The notes under the pieces were generated by a model. That model was not told where the DNA came from. It searched no databases and saw only the letters and a list, made by a program, of their open reading frames with translations. From Vespula vulgaris (taxonomy: Eukaryota; Arthropoda; Insecta; Hymenoptera; Vespidae), in the NCBI RefSeq assembly GCF_905475345.1, contig NC_066596.1, positions 405,001 to 469,000 on the forward strand: 64,000 nucleotides of DNA, read 5' to 3'. Positions 1 through 14,010 of this stretch are shown one piece after another. How positions within the stretch are numbered: position 1 is the first letter of the stretch; each line of letters opens with the position of its first letter. Made by a program: the position numbers and the translations under genes.

Positions 1-2012
1 TAATGTATTTTTATTTTTGTATTACGTAACATATATTTCTAAAAACATTGTTACAATTTATCAAAATATAGTCGAGTAGCGACGGAATCGTTATAAACAT
101 GGCTGCCAGACCATTCTACAAGAGCATAGATAGTACGATTTTTTATCGATTTTCTAGTGTCAATTAGTTGAGATAATAAATTCCTTTATCGAATTTTTAA
201 ACTTATGATCAACCGATTCTGTAATTTTGTTGCATCGAGAGTAGAGGTAGTTTGCCTCCCTGGTATACTTTATATGAACGACCGGTAAACAAGTAGATAT
301 AATGTTCTATTCTTTAGCGGTCGTGGACGAGACCGTGCTCTGCTTTCGTCTCGACTTCTCCCACAGCTTTCCCTTCTAGAAGTTCGTTAACTCGATCTTT
401 CTCTTTCTAATCGTCTGCACTCTCAACTCTAAAACGAAACGATTCCTTTCGAATCCGATAACCATAAGAAAAACGCGTCGTTTAAAATTCTTTTTTCATA
501 CTATTAATTCGATTCTATTCCTTGAAAGAATATTTATATTTATTTATCCTATATTTGTTACAGTTTAATTTTACATCGTTCGTTATAAGCGTGCCGTATA
601 CTAACTTTACTGACAGATTATAGGAGAATAACAGTGACATAAACAAAGGCGAAAACATACGAGTAACTCTAAATGTATACATTTAACAAGAATCCAGTAA
701 CGTTTTATTCGATACACATACCACAATGGTCAAGATTACTTCTTCCTTAGTCTTTATTGAATATGCCCTATATATTATTTCGTCAATGAAAATTCCCGAC
801 AGTAATTGAGCACCACTGAGTCGGCGGCTCGGAGACCGGTGCGCAGGCGTAATCGTTTTACCGTCATGTAAACAAATGAGCGAGTGCCAAGGGAAAGCGC
901 ATGCGTGGCGCTTCTCTAGCCGCCGTTTTCGAGGTTCTCAACTTTCTTCGAACGCAAGGAAACGCGTTTTACGCTTACTACGACTCATTTTACGGATTAG
1001 GTAACGTTTCGTTTCTTCACCATGCATTCTTCTTCAATATACGTTCTCTTATAATTATTTATGTAATGAGAAAAAGAGTCACGAGTCATTTTATATTGAC
1101 AAATACTACGATCGATCGATCGAAAAGCGGACATTTATTATTATAAAAATATTAACGCATAAATTTTATCTATAGTTGGGTTATTCTCAAACATTTAAAC
1201 TTTTCGATGTTTGACTCTTCGTGAAATCAGAAATTTCTGTAGAGGGGGGGGGGGAGGGAGAGAAAGAGAGAGACCGAGAGCGGAGGTTAGCGTTCGTAGG
1301 ATCGCCGTCCAGTGATCTCCGAAAGAGAGGAGTGGGGAGAATAGGTACGTTCGGTGGTGGGCGCGCTCACAAGGATGGAACGAGAGAGGCACATAGGGGT
1401 TCCCCGAGTTGAACCCACGCGGGCGGCCTTGCACGTCGCCTTGCTTGTATTGATCAGCAAAGCTTGACAGGCCCGTAGCGCTACGGGGCGCTTTCGACGT
1501 TTTCATGAGATTAGAATGGACCAATGTTTGCGAATTTTGGAGAAAAATGGGTCGAACGTTTGGGAAAAACTCGAAAATATGAAATTTAATCCAAAGAGCG
1601 AAGCGAAACGTCGTTTAATGAAAGGACGTCTCGTCCATCGTTCTATCATATCGATCGAAACATAAATTATTCTTATCAGTCTGTAAACTGACACGTGGGA
1701 TATTTGTAATATAGCCTTATATAGATTGAAAAATCAATGTATGTATATATGTAAATAAACATCGTCGACTTTTTTTTTGTTACATTGTAGATCAAACGTC
1801 TTTAAGAAATACAGTTTTATAGTTAACTGTTTACCCACCAAATACAGGTCTATTGCCTTATAAGGAATATCTTTAGTACCTTGATATGTACTTTTCTGAG
1901 AAAGGGTGGGGGCTATATTACGAGACCACAAATGTTTTCTTATCTCTGTAGAAAAAAAATAGTTGATGATTTAGTATATCGTTTTCTTCCTTTTTTTTTT
2001 TTCTTTTTTTAG
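1..2012. other. Upstream region / 5' intron of Med13
   Basis: No convincing coding sequence is visible here. The stretch ends in a long polypyrimidine tract plus AG that is the acceptor of the first Med13 exon in the window, so at least its right part is intron. A GC-richer CpG-containing patch at about 810-970 and another at about 1240-1510 (with a G-run and GA-rich tract) could be promoter or 5' UTR sequence. I looked for the conserved Med13 N-terminal peptide (family pattern NGASLEDCH) and did not find it, so the start codon probably lies before position 1. Confidence 0.5.
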
Positions 2013-5000
2013 ACGGACCTCTGCGGTATAAAATGGAGGAAGCTCGTGTGGGGCGAAGTGGCCGGCGGTTTCGGGGGTACCCCACTCGAGGATCCGGTAC
2101 TGTCGAGCTTCTCGCGTTGCCTCGCGGGTGACATTCTCTGCGTGTGGCGGCGGGTCGCCGCCACGCCGGCTGCCTCCGCCGGCGGCCCGGCAACCGCCTC
2201 TGGACCCGGCCCTGGCATCTTCGAACTGGGCATCGCGCCCTCTCCAGCTCCTCCACCACTCTCTCTGACTGCAGCCAAGGAACTCTGGATCTTCTGGTAC
2301 GGCGAGGAACCCGATCTTTCTGGTCTCGTCTCGCCAGAGCTCATCGCCTGCGGTGAGTGTCTTCGCTCGTTCATGCGATACCATCGTCACCATCGTCATC
2401 ATCCAATGTCAACCTTTGTCGTTCATTCAAACAGAGGAAAAAACTCGTCATGGAATGGAGTCCAATGAACGAATTTCGTTTTATGTCTTACAGCCGATAC
2501 AACAACCTTGGACGAGTATTTTTTAATGCTCTGAATATGCCTACTAAGATAACTTTCTTTTAACAAATTTTAGAATTGATTACAAATGATTTAGGATATC
2601 AAGAGCTTGTTTATATTGGCAATTACTAACAGGAATATTGAAAGGAGCAGAGTAGCAGAATATCAGACATTACTATGATGTATTTGATGATAGGTCGATG
2701 TCAAAGAGATAAAGTATTCGCAGAAATATTCTCCTGGTGTTTTATTTTATTAACCGAAACAAAGTATTACGCGATATATAGTTGGTTAATTGAACAGCTA
2801 TAGAGAATAAGTTTCCAATACTTTCTTCTAACACTGTCAAGAAACAAGGTAATACAACGTTGGTTCCTTTAAAGCACTTGCTTCTTATTTAAAACAATAA
2901 AATTGTTTTGTTTATAATTCATTGAAATTATATTGAATGTTCCGTTACTTTATCTAGATCGATTCGAAGACTATTTGTTTAGAAAGTGTTACGCTTCACA
3001 ATGATTTGAAAGTCACTTTCTTGAGAGAAAAAGTCCTACGACGAGATTCTCGGAAGTTTTTACTCGAATCAAAGATAAAAAATATAATTTAGCATGATGA
3101 CAGATAAATGTTCTTTTCTATGCTCTTCGAGATAAACTGACAATGAGAAATACGAAAAATTTAATTTCGTCGATATATTTATCGACCGATTAACTTCCAC
3201 TTAAAATGAAGAAGCAAAACATATATTAAATCGATGAACAATAGTTTGAAAACGCGTTAATGATTATTTTGTATATTTATTTTTCAAAGAATTTGATTTA
3301 CGGTTTGCGAAACATGACGAGGGAAACAAGGGTGGGTGCGAAGGAAGAAGAAAGGAAATGATTTAAAAAAGCAAAAAAAGGGGGGAAAAGAAAAATGGTT
3401 AAGATCGGAAGAAGGAAGGAAAGCGTGAAAGAATTTGAATTTTCGCATAGACGTACATAGTATGCAACTTGTGAATTAAGTGACACGACTAACTTGCGTT
3501 ATAACCTTGCAGTACTTCTACCTTGACGAGAGAGAAGGTAGACACACGTTGAAAGGAAGCGGTAATATCGAGCAACGGAGCGGCGTTGCGAGCATCGTGT
3601 GCTCTCTTCGGCATGGGGTCGCTGAACCATGCACTTGTCTTGTAGCTTGTTGCGACGCAACCTATAGATCCACCGTTGCGTACCGTGCGCGGGATTACTC
3701 GAATCGTGAAACTGTAAACCGTTAAGCCTAAAACACCGCCCCTTATTTCTTCTATCCTTTCGTTCGGGTTCTTTCGCGATTATTCGTCATTCATGATTTC
3801 ACGAAAATTCATGAGAGTAATTAAAACATTTGAATTTCGAATTGTTATAGTTCGTGTCAACGAACTTTTCGTTTATCGAAACGATGGAAATTCGTTTTGA
3901 AATAGAAGACAAAATCGTAATGCAAGGCTTGACTGCGAGATATACCGCAAATTGGATATTTTTTTTTTATTTACGCTATAACTGTTCCATCAGAGTCCTT
4001 ATATATGTGTATGTTAGATATTTGTCGAATTATGAATCTTTATGAGTTTTATCTTTCGAATCACATTTTTTATCTCCGTTATAATAATATCGAGATTTAT
4101 CAACGATTGAGGAGCATCTAATAATTGTAGGTAGTACAGATGATTCTATAACAAAAAATAAATGCTGAGCTAAGAGCGAACGCGTGCAGTATTACAAAGT
4201 AAAAGGAGTCGAGGCGCGGTACCGGAGACGAGTTCGAAGCCTGTCAAGCGATTGAAGTGAAAGCGATATTTACACGTAAAAGTTAGCATGTAGTGTCGCC
4301 ATAAATAATCAATATCGCTTTAACGTCGTATGATGGAAGTATTCATATTTTGTAAAATAACAACGATGTAACATTAATATAGATATCTCATTATTGCTCT
4401 TTAAATTCAATTTGAAAATAAATCTGGAGATTGTAAATTTATAGCTTTACATTCAATAGTAGCGCGAACTACGTTCTTTGGTTTTGTTAATTATATAAAG
4501 AATTAATGATCTGTTATCGTTTATTACAGAAAGCGAACAAGGATCGTGGGAAAGTGGTTTGTCATACGAGTGCAGGTCTCTTCTCTTTAAAGCTCTTCAT
4601 AATTTGATCGAACGGTGCTTACTATCACGTGACTTTGTTCGATTAGGAAAGTGGTTTGTGCAACCATATGATGGCTTTGAAAAACATCGTTGTAGCAGGT
4701 ACATGTTTACATTGTCATTGAATATAATGTTCGTGTTGCATTTGTGAACGCTTTCGACCGGTCCTCGTCGAATATTATTTTTCGTTTCTCATTTTGCAGC
4801 AGTCACTTGTCATTCTCGTTTGCATTTTTTGTGCATGGAGAAAGCACTGTATGTGCAAGCGTGGATGTCAGACAACATCCTGCAGTGCGACATCTTACTA
4901 GGGCATGTTTGCAGCGCACTCAAACATCTCAATCTGGTGTTAAGGGTAAATATAAAGAAAAAAAATTACTTATGAAATTGGTTTAAATAAGATTTTATTT

Positions 5001-7010
5001 AAGATTTTCTTGTCACAGTGATCTTGGCTCCTTACGGATTGGCAGGAACTTTAACAGGCCAAGTTGGACGTATGGATAGTCAGCTTCTCGAAGAATGGAA
5101 ACATTTCTATCCAATTAATAGTAATAACATTGAAACAGGACTGCCACCACTTGTGGAAGTTCTTGTTGGTGGTGTACGCATGCGTTATCCATCCTGTTAT
5201 GTATTAGTTACGGATATGGATGATACACCACCGGGAGCTCCATTGTCACCACCAAATAGTCCTATTAGTTGTGAAAATACTTTTGCAACTGAACAAGATT
5301 TTGGAGCTGCTACAGAATTACCAGAACGCGTATGGGCAGAATGTACTTTAAGCTCACCAGTATCTGCTTCCAAGACCGAATCTTCCACAGAACTTGGAAC
5401 CTGGACATTTGTTGAACCAACGCAAAAGGCTTCCTGTACTTGCTCAAAGTAAGTAAAATAATTCTTTAATATGATGACTTTATCAATCCAGGCAATAAAG
5501 TGATGCGTCACTTTAGTTATATGTGCATTTCCATGCATACTATAATTTATAAATTAATCGTTCATAATTACAAAAACATGTATCAATAATATGATACCTT
5601 CGTTTGTTTCTTTATTCAATTTTGTGAACTATAAATGATATTTATAATGAACTTGAATCTTATTAAACGTATGACAATGCAACATATGTCGATATATATG
5701 AAAAAAGTAATACAATCTCGCATATTAAAATTTGAGTAAACTTATAAATGACTATTATATTTATTTTCAATAAATTAGATATGAAGAAAATATATTACTA
5801 ATAGATCGATTATTTTTATGACAGATCAAATGTTTTATAAAATGTGTGTGATTCTACATAGTTATTATTCTTATGACATAGAAGGTGTACTGTTGTTTTA
5901 AATGTATTTTTAGGATTTATTTGAAGCATGACTTACACTAGTCGGTTCTGTTATATTGACTGTGTCAGTATTGTATAGTATAATACACAAAATAATATTC
6001 ATTATACTATATCAGAATCAATCGAAAAGGTTGAAAATTTTTGTACTAATAATATGAGTGAATATTTAATAGAGTTTTATTAGTCTTTTCTTTTTTTTTA
6101 AAGAATTTTTTTATTTTTATAGACTTAGTTCATTTTCACAACACTTTCGAATTAACAAAAAGTAACAATTTAACAACTTTAATTCTTAATTCAGTAAAAA
6201 AAGTATTACTTTGTGTATGGTGATAAATAAATGTAAGTAACTGTGAATTACAAGTATACTTGACAATGTCAATGATAGAGCCATTTCTATTTGCATGTTA
6301 GAGCATAATTTATAAAACGTAGATCGTGGAAATGTTAAAGTGCAGATAGTAGTTTTGAATGGCTGCTTCTGCAATGTGTGCATGTAAAATAAAGCTCTTT
6401 CAAAGGGCTCAAGTGCAACTTTTACCTGTTTAAGTAGATTTACACTTTTATAAAATTATACAGGATAAAGAAATATATGATAGATGTTCATAAATTCATT
6501 TAATACATATTTTAGATTATACAGATCAAGCAATGTTCTGATAACAAAAAAAGAAATAACTATTGAATAATAAACATTTTTTCAAATTTCTGATATTATG
6601 GTATCGATTCAGCGTATAAGGTATAACTTTTTGATACAAGTTATGCTTCAGGACACTATGGAACCAATGAGATCATAATATGTCCCTAAAGGAAAGAAAC
6701 AAGATGTTAAACACATCGGTTGCAGGTATACCAACCCCGGGGGTTGGAAGGGCCTGGCCTCCTCACAGGTTCAGAGGGAGAGAGTAGATAAAGGTGGACG
6801 GAGGGTCGTACCATTTCATCGACGCTCTACCACCCAGTGGGATGCTTGCCCCTCTGTCCCTGCTAGTGCCCCCAGGTGGGTAATTTCTGCCCCGATATAA
6901 AGAAATCTATGCTGTATCATATTATCGTGCACTATAATAATTGCATATGGTCAAAAGAGGCCATAACATCATCCTTAAATTCACTGCTTCCATCAGCTCC
7001 GTCATATATA

Positions 7011-7064
<54 letters not shown>

Positions 7065-7772
7065 CATACAAGTAACAGAATTTAATGCACTATAATACAA
7101 TAATTGAATTTCATACGACGATTGCTTTTCTTCAGGCATGTGTGTTAATTTTAGCACTCAAATCATAACTAATATGCTGAAACTGGATACTCTCAATATA
7201 TCATCTTTTTAATAATATGGAAGAGGCAGTTTTCCCCGAAAAAAATTATATCATTGTTTAGAAGGTTAGCATATTTTTTTTATATAAACATATTCTGAAA
7301 ATACATGAAAATGGGCATACAAAATAAATCAATTAGTAAGTATACACATTCACAGCAAGAGCGAAAAGAATTGGATACAAAATATTTTTCTTTCTCTTTT
7401 TTTTTTTTTTCATGTACTTGTGATTTCATTTTATGGATTACTATTCATCTTAAAATAAACGAGGTTTACATATAAAAATTTTATATTCTTTGTACCTATT
7501 CATCATGCACTGAATTGCATATATTCTATTTGCATGGCTTGCTATAATAATAGCATTATATATATAAATTATATTTGAGTGTTTATATATGAATCCTTCA
7601 ATCATTTAATTATGAAGTATTCGATCTTTTAATACATTTTTTTCTTTTTTAGATTATTTGTAAAATGTAACATCTGCATGGTTATAAGTACATCATATGC
7701 ATGTTGCTAACAAAATATGAAATTAATCGTGATGAGCACTCATCCTTATATTTTTCATATAATTTCCATTAC

Positions 7773-7828
<56 letters not shown>

Positions 7829-10800
7829 AATATATAGGCAGTAGATATATTAACTATTACATTTTAGCATGCTTCAATTCATTGTTTGTTTTTAATGCAA
7901 AATATTTCAAGTGCTGACGTTAGGTCATTCTGTCTGTGTGTGTATATATAGAGATAATAATAATTTCATGATTATAATTTCAAAAGCATGTAGAAATACT
8001 GCATAAAGATATAAATTTATGGGAAAAATAATTGTAAAAAAGAAAAAGAAATCAAAAGATATTTCTTTTGTATTTATGATATTTTTTTTTGTATTTATTT
8101 AGGAAATTATATATTCTTCATATTAATCATATTTATTTTTAAAATAAAACAGGTCCGTATTGAGCAGAGTAGAAGCACCAAGTACACCACCAGAAGGACC
8201 ACCATCTTATTCAAGAGGTCCACCTACCGGAGGAGATTGTCTACCAGTTCCATCAGTAGGATCACCAGGCTCGCCAGCACCATCTCCACTTCCAACTCCA
8301 CATTCTGAGCCTGCGTCAGTTCCACCAGCAGAACCAACGATGCCTACACTCAGCCCACAACCACCACCCAGTCACACAAACACTGCCCCTCCTTTAACTC
8401 CATCACAAGGTCCAAAATCGGCATCTTCTGCATGTAATAATCAGGCACATAGTCCTTTACCTGGGCAAACACTAAAACGACCAATCTTAGCCTCTAGAGA
8501 ATACGAAGGTGCTCTTTTAGAAGATGAACAACCTTTGTCTTGGCTTTATGATTATTCGACACAAGAAGCTTGGCTCAACCATCCTGTCAAGCGTTTTAAA
8601 GGTCCAACGAGTGGTCCAACTAATGTTCGAAGTAACACTCTATATCCACCAATGAATTTGCAAGCTTTACAACCTCAAGCACCAAAACTAGAAATCAAAC
8701 AGGAACCAAACGTAACAACTGTATGTGTCTTCTAATTATATGATCTTTTAAATAATATTTATCGTCCAAATTCATTATTTTATACATTTAATGTCGTACA
8801 GAGTGATTGTATCGGAAGAAGATCAGATCCATATGAATTTGATGCAATGGGAGAAGAGAACAATACAAACGTCGATGGTTTAAGGCGACAAAGAGACGAT
8901 CCACCTAAACCAGGATCTTTATTTACCAGCGAAGGTCTTCAAGCATCTTATAAGGATTTGGAACAGATTTTTGATAATTCTGATCCTGATACTTCAAGTG
9001 ACGAGACCGTAAGTGTATTTTGTTTTTCTACGTAATTACATTGTATCATATGAGAGGATATCATCGAAAATTGTTTCAGAACTTAAATCAGCTTCAAGTA
9101 CAAACACCACCTGGTTCTAATAAATCGGGTGGTATGCATGAAGAGACAAGGATAGACGGTACAAACAAGCACAACAATCGTGGTGTAGGAGTATTACGAC
9201 CAGAAGAACTCTCCAAAATGTTTCCAACGCCACCGTCTTTGGAGCACAATCCAGTAGCTTCGCCATGTCAGTTAAACGATCCGCTTACGGACCAAACCGA
9301 TCTCTCCGTTCCACAACGTCCACTCAGGCATCTCCCGGACATCTATCCCAATATGGGATCTCCGCAAGAGGAACCAATCGATGATTGGTCATACGTGTTC
9401 AAGCCAGCTCCCATCTGCAAGATGGTTGGTTCTTCCAAATACGCTCCACTTACAAATCTACCTAGCCAATCCCTTCCACCCGTTACACTGCCATCGCACT
9501 GCGTGTACAGACCTTCCTGGCAGTGTAGTTCGACTTCCATCAATTCGGATAAACCTCTTCCACCGTCTAGACCCGGATCCGTTCAACAACAACCTTGCCC
9601 ACCAAGTCCAGCACCATTAGGCGCTCCATATCGTACGACTACTCTTCCGGGTAGGCCACCGCCACCACCATATGACCAACCGAGTCCAGCTACTTCTACA
9701 ACATCCTCATATCTAAATAAAAACCTAAACAGTATCGAGGCAGACACACCGGGGCCAACTCGTGCTCCGGAATCTAATTCTCTCGTGGTGAACATACTTT
9801 TGGGTGATACGGCATTGAATATTTTCCGTGATCATAACTTCGATAGTTGCAGTCTATGTGTATGTAACGCAGGTCCGAAAGTTGTTGGTAATATAAAAGG
9901 TGCCGATGCAGGTGTTTATCTAACGAACTCTTGGGGAAATGGTAGTGCTCTGATTCAAGATGACGATCAAATTAGGTGCAGCTGTGGTTTTAGTGCTGTG
10001 GTAAATAGGCGATTAGCTCATAAAGCAGGATTATTTTATGAAGACGAGATGGAAATAACGGGAATTGCTGAAGATCCAGCGGAGAAAAAGAAAGGGTCGC
10101 TTGCCGCACTTGCATGCGGCGGAGGCAAATCATCTGAAGGATTGGATATTATTCCTCCGAACGTCTTGGAATTACTTCGAGAGCAATGCTTGCTGGTACA
10201 GAGTTCAGCGAGCAGTCTTTACAGAGCGGCAAGAATTTACGCTAGCATGAAGAGTTACCCAATGCTCGCACCAACGGTGAATACTCTAGAATTCAATGAT
10301 GGCAACGAGGTGTCGCTCGCAGCATTAGATCAGGGCAAGATCGATAGTACGCATAGTGAAAGGACTAATCGTGTTAATGGCATACATCGTTGGGTCTTTC
10401 TCAGAGCTCGCGGTCCTCAGTGTAGTGGTGATATTGTGAGAATGATGAGAGCCCTACAGCCGCTCTTACAAGATGCAGTACAGAAAAAGTGTACTACTAG
10501 AATGTGGGAAGCACCTTACACCGTTGCTGGACCTCTTACTTGGAGACAATTTCATCGTTTGGCTGGACGTGGAACGGACGATCGGTGTGAACCACAACCG
10601 ATACCTGCACTGGTTGTAGGCTATGATAGAGATTGGTTATCATTATCACCTTACGCTCTTGGTTATTGGGAGAAACTATTGTTAGAACCTTACGCTGGCC
10701 CGAGGGATATCGCTTATGTTGTGGTTGCACCAGACAGCGATTGCGTAGTCAATAAAGTCAAGTCATTTTTCCGTGAGCTTTCAACAACTTACGAAGTACG

Positions 10801-13782
10801 TAAAAGCTCTGTTTTCTAATAATTAAAAATCTAGATTAAGGTCCGAAAGTCTAAAAGAGTTATCCTTATACGCGTACGATATTGTTTAAATGATACACAT
10901 TTGTCCTTTTTCGTTCTTAGATCTGTCGATTAGGGAGACACACTCCAATTTCAAAGGTATTACGCGACGGGATTCTTCGTGTCGGTAAATCAGCAGCACA
11001 AAAGTTAGCGAAGCAACCGATCGACGAATGGTTTAAATTTCTTGGTGAAAATCGAATAGGAGAATTATTGCGACTATATGCTCAAGTGTGTAATCATCGT
11101 CTGGCACCATATTTGACGCAAGTCATACAAGATCGAAGTTTATTAGATCCTGGTGATACTCAGCTATCAAATAAACAACAGCAGCAGCAGCAGCAGCAAC
11201 CGCAAACCACTGCTCCTGTTACCGATACGATGCCAGCAACGCCTGACGTGATGACGACAAAGCCAGAATCTGTTGGTATGTACGCAATTTGTTAGAAACA
11301 TGCGCGATTTAATATTTACCACGATAAAATGATTTTAACTCGTGATCATGACAATATCCGCAGAAAGCGAAAACCCAAGAAGCGAGACTCCCTCGAATAC
11401 ATCAAATCCAAATCCGAATATCGGTAATACCACGCCGACTTCGCAAATGTCCACTGGAAATTCAACGACGACTATAGGTCCCGACGAAGAGGAAGTCGAA
11501 CCACCGGCCGTTGTTGTTTATTTAGTCGAACCATTCTCTTTGGGAGGACCCGAAGATTCGGATCGGCGACGGCTTGCTATATTAGCTCTGTTACGAGCCT
11601 ATTCTGCTGCAGTGAACAGCATGCCTGAAAATATTAGATCTAACATAAATGTTCAGGTAATGTTTGTTGCATGTAGTATCGATTGGCAGGAATAGATAAC
11701 GCCTGATCACTTCGAGGGTTACATCAATTAAACGGTATTTTTATATTCTTTGTTTACAGTTAATATCACTGGAAAGCATAATGGAATTAGGTCGCGCAAG
11801 AGAAAGAAGGAAGATACAAGATGAGATGAGAGCTTTGGCTTTAAACGTGTTTCTACAAGGACGTCGTTTGCTGAACCATAATTCCACGGTAAAGAGTCTT
11901 ACTGGTTTCGGTACCGCAGCCGCCGCAGACCTATTCCTGAAAAGTAAAGATGTAAGGCTTCGTATTGTTTAAAGCTTCCCTTCGCTTTCGGTTGTATGAC
12001 ACACGTTTCGAAACTTTCAACGAAAGTAGTAATGAATAAGAAAAGTTCTGAATCAATCATTTTCAGTCATATAGTAATACTCTTGCAACTCCTCCACATC
12101 AGGAACGGAACAAAGCACCGTACCGATTGTACGCACCAGCCTATGTATTGGCCCCTCTACGAGCGAAAAGCGAAGCGCCGGAATCATTTGGAATTGCTGG
12201 ACCAGAGGAGTGTGCTGTATTATATTTGAGTTACTGCCTCAGCGAAGATCAATCTTGGTTATTGGCCGTGGCAACGGATGATCGAGGAGAGATCTTTGAA
12301 ACAGCTACCATTAATATTGATATACCCAATAGGAAACGAAGAAAACGTGCCTCTGCCAGAAGAATTGGATTACAAAAACTTATGGATTTCATCCTTGGTG
12401 TGATGTCTCAAGGTGTAAGTATCCGAACAAGATGAATATCTTGTTTCACGCTTTTCTTTTCCTCGTTTAGGACGTAGGACTTTTTTCTAGGTGCAACCGT
12501 GGAGATTAGTTGTAGGTCGTGTTGGACGTATAGGACATGGAGAATTGAAAGGCTGGAGTTGGTTACTTTCTAGAAAAGCTCTTTTGAAAGCTTCGAAACA
12601 TTTGAAAGAAATATGTGGACAATGTAGTCTTTTGTACCCATCAGCAGCGCCTTGTGTACTCAGCGCATGTTTAGTATCTCTAGAACCTGACTCGACTCTC
12701 AGACTAATGGCTGATCAATTTACACCCGATGAAAGGTTTAGCCAAGCATCAGTAAACTGCCAATTATCCACACCACAAGATGTTACATGTACTCATATCC
12801 TTGTTTTTCCTACGTCGGCTACTACTCAGGTAACTGGAAATTTATTTATCTCGAGAGATCGAGTTCTTTCCCACGTTTCATATACTTGATATTATTTATT
12901 GTGTTGACTTTATTTATAGTCATCCCAGACTGCCTTTCAAGAACAACATATAAATGGACCAGAATTAGGAGATGACGAATTATTTTCTGCTTTGAATGAC
13001 GATATGCCAGAAGCCATGGAGGGCATGGGAGATTTCAACGATATTTTCAATGTATGGCCTGAGGCAGGTGCAGGTGGTGGTCAAAGTCCTAGTGGGAGTC
13101 CTCATCGGCCTGAAGGATCTCCATTAGGAGGAGACGGTGGGGGTTCTGGATTAGGCAATCATGATGGACCAGGTAGTCCGTTTCAGTGCAGTAATACGTC
13201 CAGAGTAAGTAAACAAATACACGTTCCATCAACCTTAAGTTAATATTTCCAACTTTGTATCTATGCGTTTTGTCATTCAAATATTATATTATAGGTAGCC
13301 GTTGCTGAACAATCGGAAGAAGTTGGTACGCTTTTACAACAACCACTTGCTCTTGGTTATCTAGTATCTACTGCACCAACAGGCCGAATGCCACCATGGT
13401 TTTGGGCAGCTTGTCCACATCTTGAAGGAGTTTGTCCAGTTTTTTTGAAAAATGCTTTACATCTTCACAGTCCCTCAATTCAGCAAAATAGTGACGACCT
13501 CCTACAACAACAAAGCGCACTTACTGCTCACCCACTTGATTCACAGTATACCACCGATGTACTCAGGTTTATATCGGATACTTAATATGAAATATTTATT
13601 AAAGAAACAAAAAAGAAAATTCGTCGATTATTATTTCATTGATTTCCAGGTATGTTCTGGAGGGATATAACGCATTATCATGGCTCGCAATGGATGCAAA
13701 TACCAAGGATCGATTATCCTGTTTACCGGTGCACGTACAGGCGCTCATGCAGCTCTACCACGCAGCGGCAGCTCTCGTCTGA
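2013..13782 (+). CDS. Med13: Mediator complex subunit 13 (Med13 / skuld), 5'-partial
   Basis: Med13 is the large scaffold that links the CDK8-cyclin C-Med12 kinase module to core Mediator in the nucleus. Exons: 2013-2352, 4530-4698, 4800-4945, 5019-5448, 6726-6875, 8153-8720, 8802-9008, 9080-10795, 10921-11275, 11364-11656, 11760-11951, 12067-12414, 12491-12829, 12920-13204, 13295-13566, 13650-13782. All junctions are GT-AG and in phase, giving 1980 aa. The N-terminal domain shows GIKWRKLVWGE, KELWIFWYGEEPDL and LSYECRSLLFKALHNLIERC. The middle is Pro/Ser-rich and disordered with the conserved MFPTPPSLE motif. The C-terminal Argonaute-like (PIWI-type) half includes RDIAYVVVAP, VVGRVGRIGHGELK, CTHILVFPTSA and HPLDSQYTTDVLRYVLEGYNALSWL. 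The C-terminal end aligns with human MED13 to within a few residues. Only about 25-30 N-terminal residues are missing. Acceptor choice for the 4800 exon is ambiguous by 3 nt. Confidence 0.96.
2353..4529 (+). other. Med13 intron, 2.2 kb
   Basis: AT-rich intron between two Med13 exons whose reading frame joins cleanly (TGC G / AA AGC). A slightly GC-richer patch lies at about 3480-3730. I see no protein-coding exon, RNA gene or recognisable transposon in it. Confidence 0.7.
6726..6875 (+). CDS. Med13: Med13 internal exon (150 nt) isolated in AT-rich intron
   Basis: A GC-rich island inside an otherwise AT-rich 2.7-kb interval. It is flanked by a TTGCAG acceptor and a CAG/GTGGGT donor, is exactly 50 codons long, and preserves the phase-2 frame of both neighbouring exons. 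It encodes a peptide containing VVPFHRRSTTQWDACPSVP and ends SAPR before SVLSRVEAP in the next exon. The position and the PFHRR motif match the PFHHRV segment of vertebrate MED13, which supports a real constitutive exon. Confidence 0.88.
7003..7062. repeat. (TA)n microsatellite
   Basis: Nearly uninterrupted TA dinucleotides in the Med13 intron, directly downstream of the 150-nt exon. Confidence 0.95.
7771..7826. repeat. (TA)n microsatellite
   Basis: Pure TA dinucleotide run in the same Med13 intron (6876-8152). The rest of that intron is AT-rich and shows no coding exon. Confidence 0.95.
11176..11199 (+). repeat. CAG/CAA repeat encoding poly-Gln in Med13
   Basis: Eight glutamine codons (CAA, six CAG, CAA) within the Med13 exon 10921-11275, in the variable linker after the conserved RLYAQVCNHRLAPYL block. 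Length variation between individuals is plausible. Confidence 0.95.
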
Positions 13783-13842
13783 CCCTCACCCTCTCCCTTT
13801 ATAGTGCAGCATGTGCACCTCTCTCACGCACTTCTTATTATA

Positions 13843-14010
13843 ATGTCATTTGGGGCTTTACGAGAGCAATTGGTTCCATATGGGCAATTTCTCTCACGCA
13901 TTAGGAATTTAGATATGGTTCGAATATTGGGAATGGTTTTTCGACCAGTTGTTGATGAAACCATAGTACGAAGGAATGCGGCTTTGTTACAAGGAATATT
14001 TAAAGAATGA
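13843..14010 (+). other. Unexplained 55-codon open reading frame after the Med13 stop
   Basis: This frame starts at an ATG 60 nt after the Med13 stop and runs 55 sense codons to TGA. It is preceded by a branch-point-like CTGAC and a pyrimidine tract ending in TTTATAG (to 13803). The frame stays open upstream to that AG. The peptide contains LVPYGQFLSRIRNLDMVRI and RRNAALLQGIFKE, with a coding-like composition. I do not recognise the family. It may be a second cistron, an alternative 3' exon, a fossil or chance. Confidence 0.3.

Noticed and set aside
901..1146. 81-codon + strand frame in a CpG-containing patch
   Set aside because: It does not resemble the Med13 N-terminus or any family I know, and has no supporting splice context; probably chance in promoter-like DNA.
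9343..9795. Minus-strand frames opposite the large Med13 exon
   Set aside because: Shadow frames of a well-supported coding exon.
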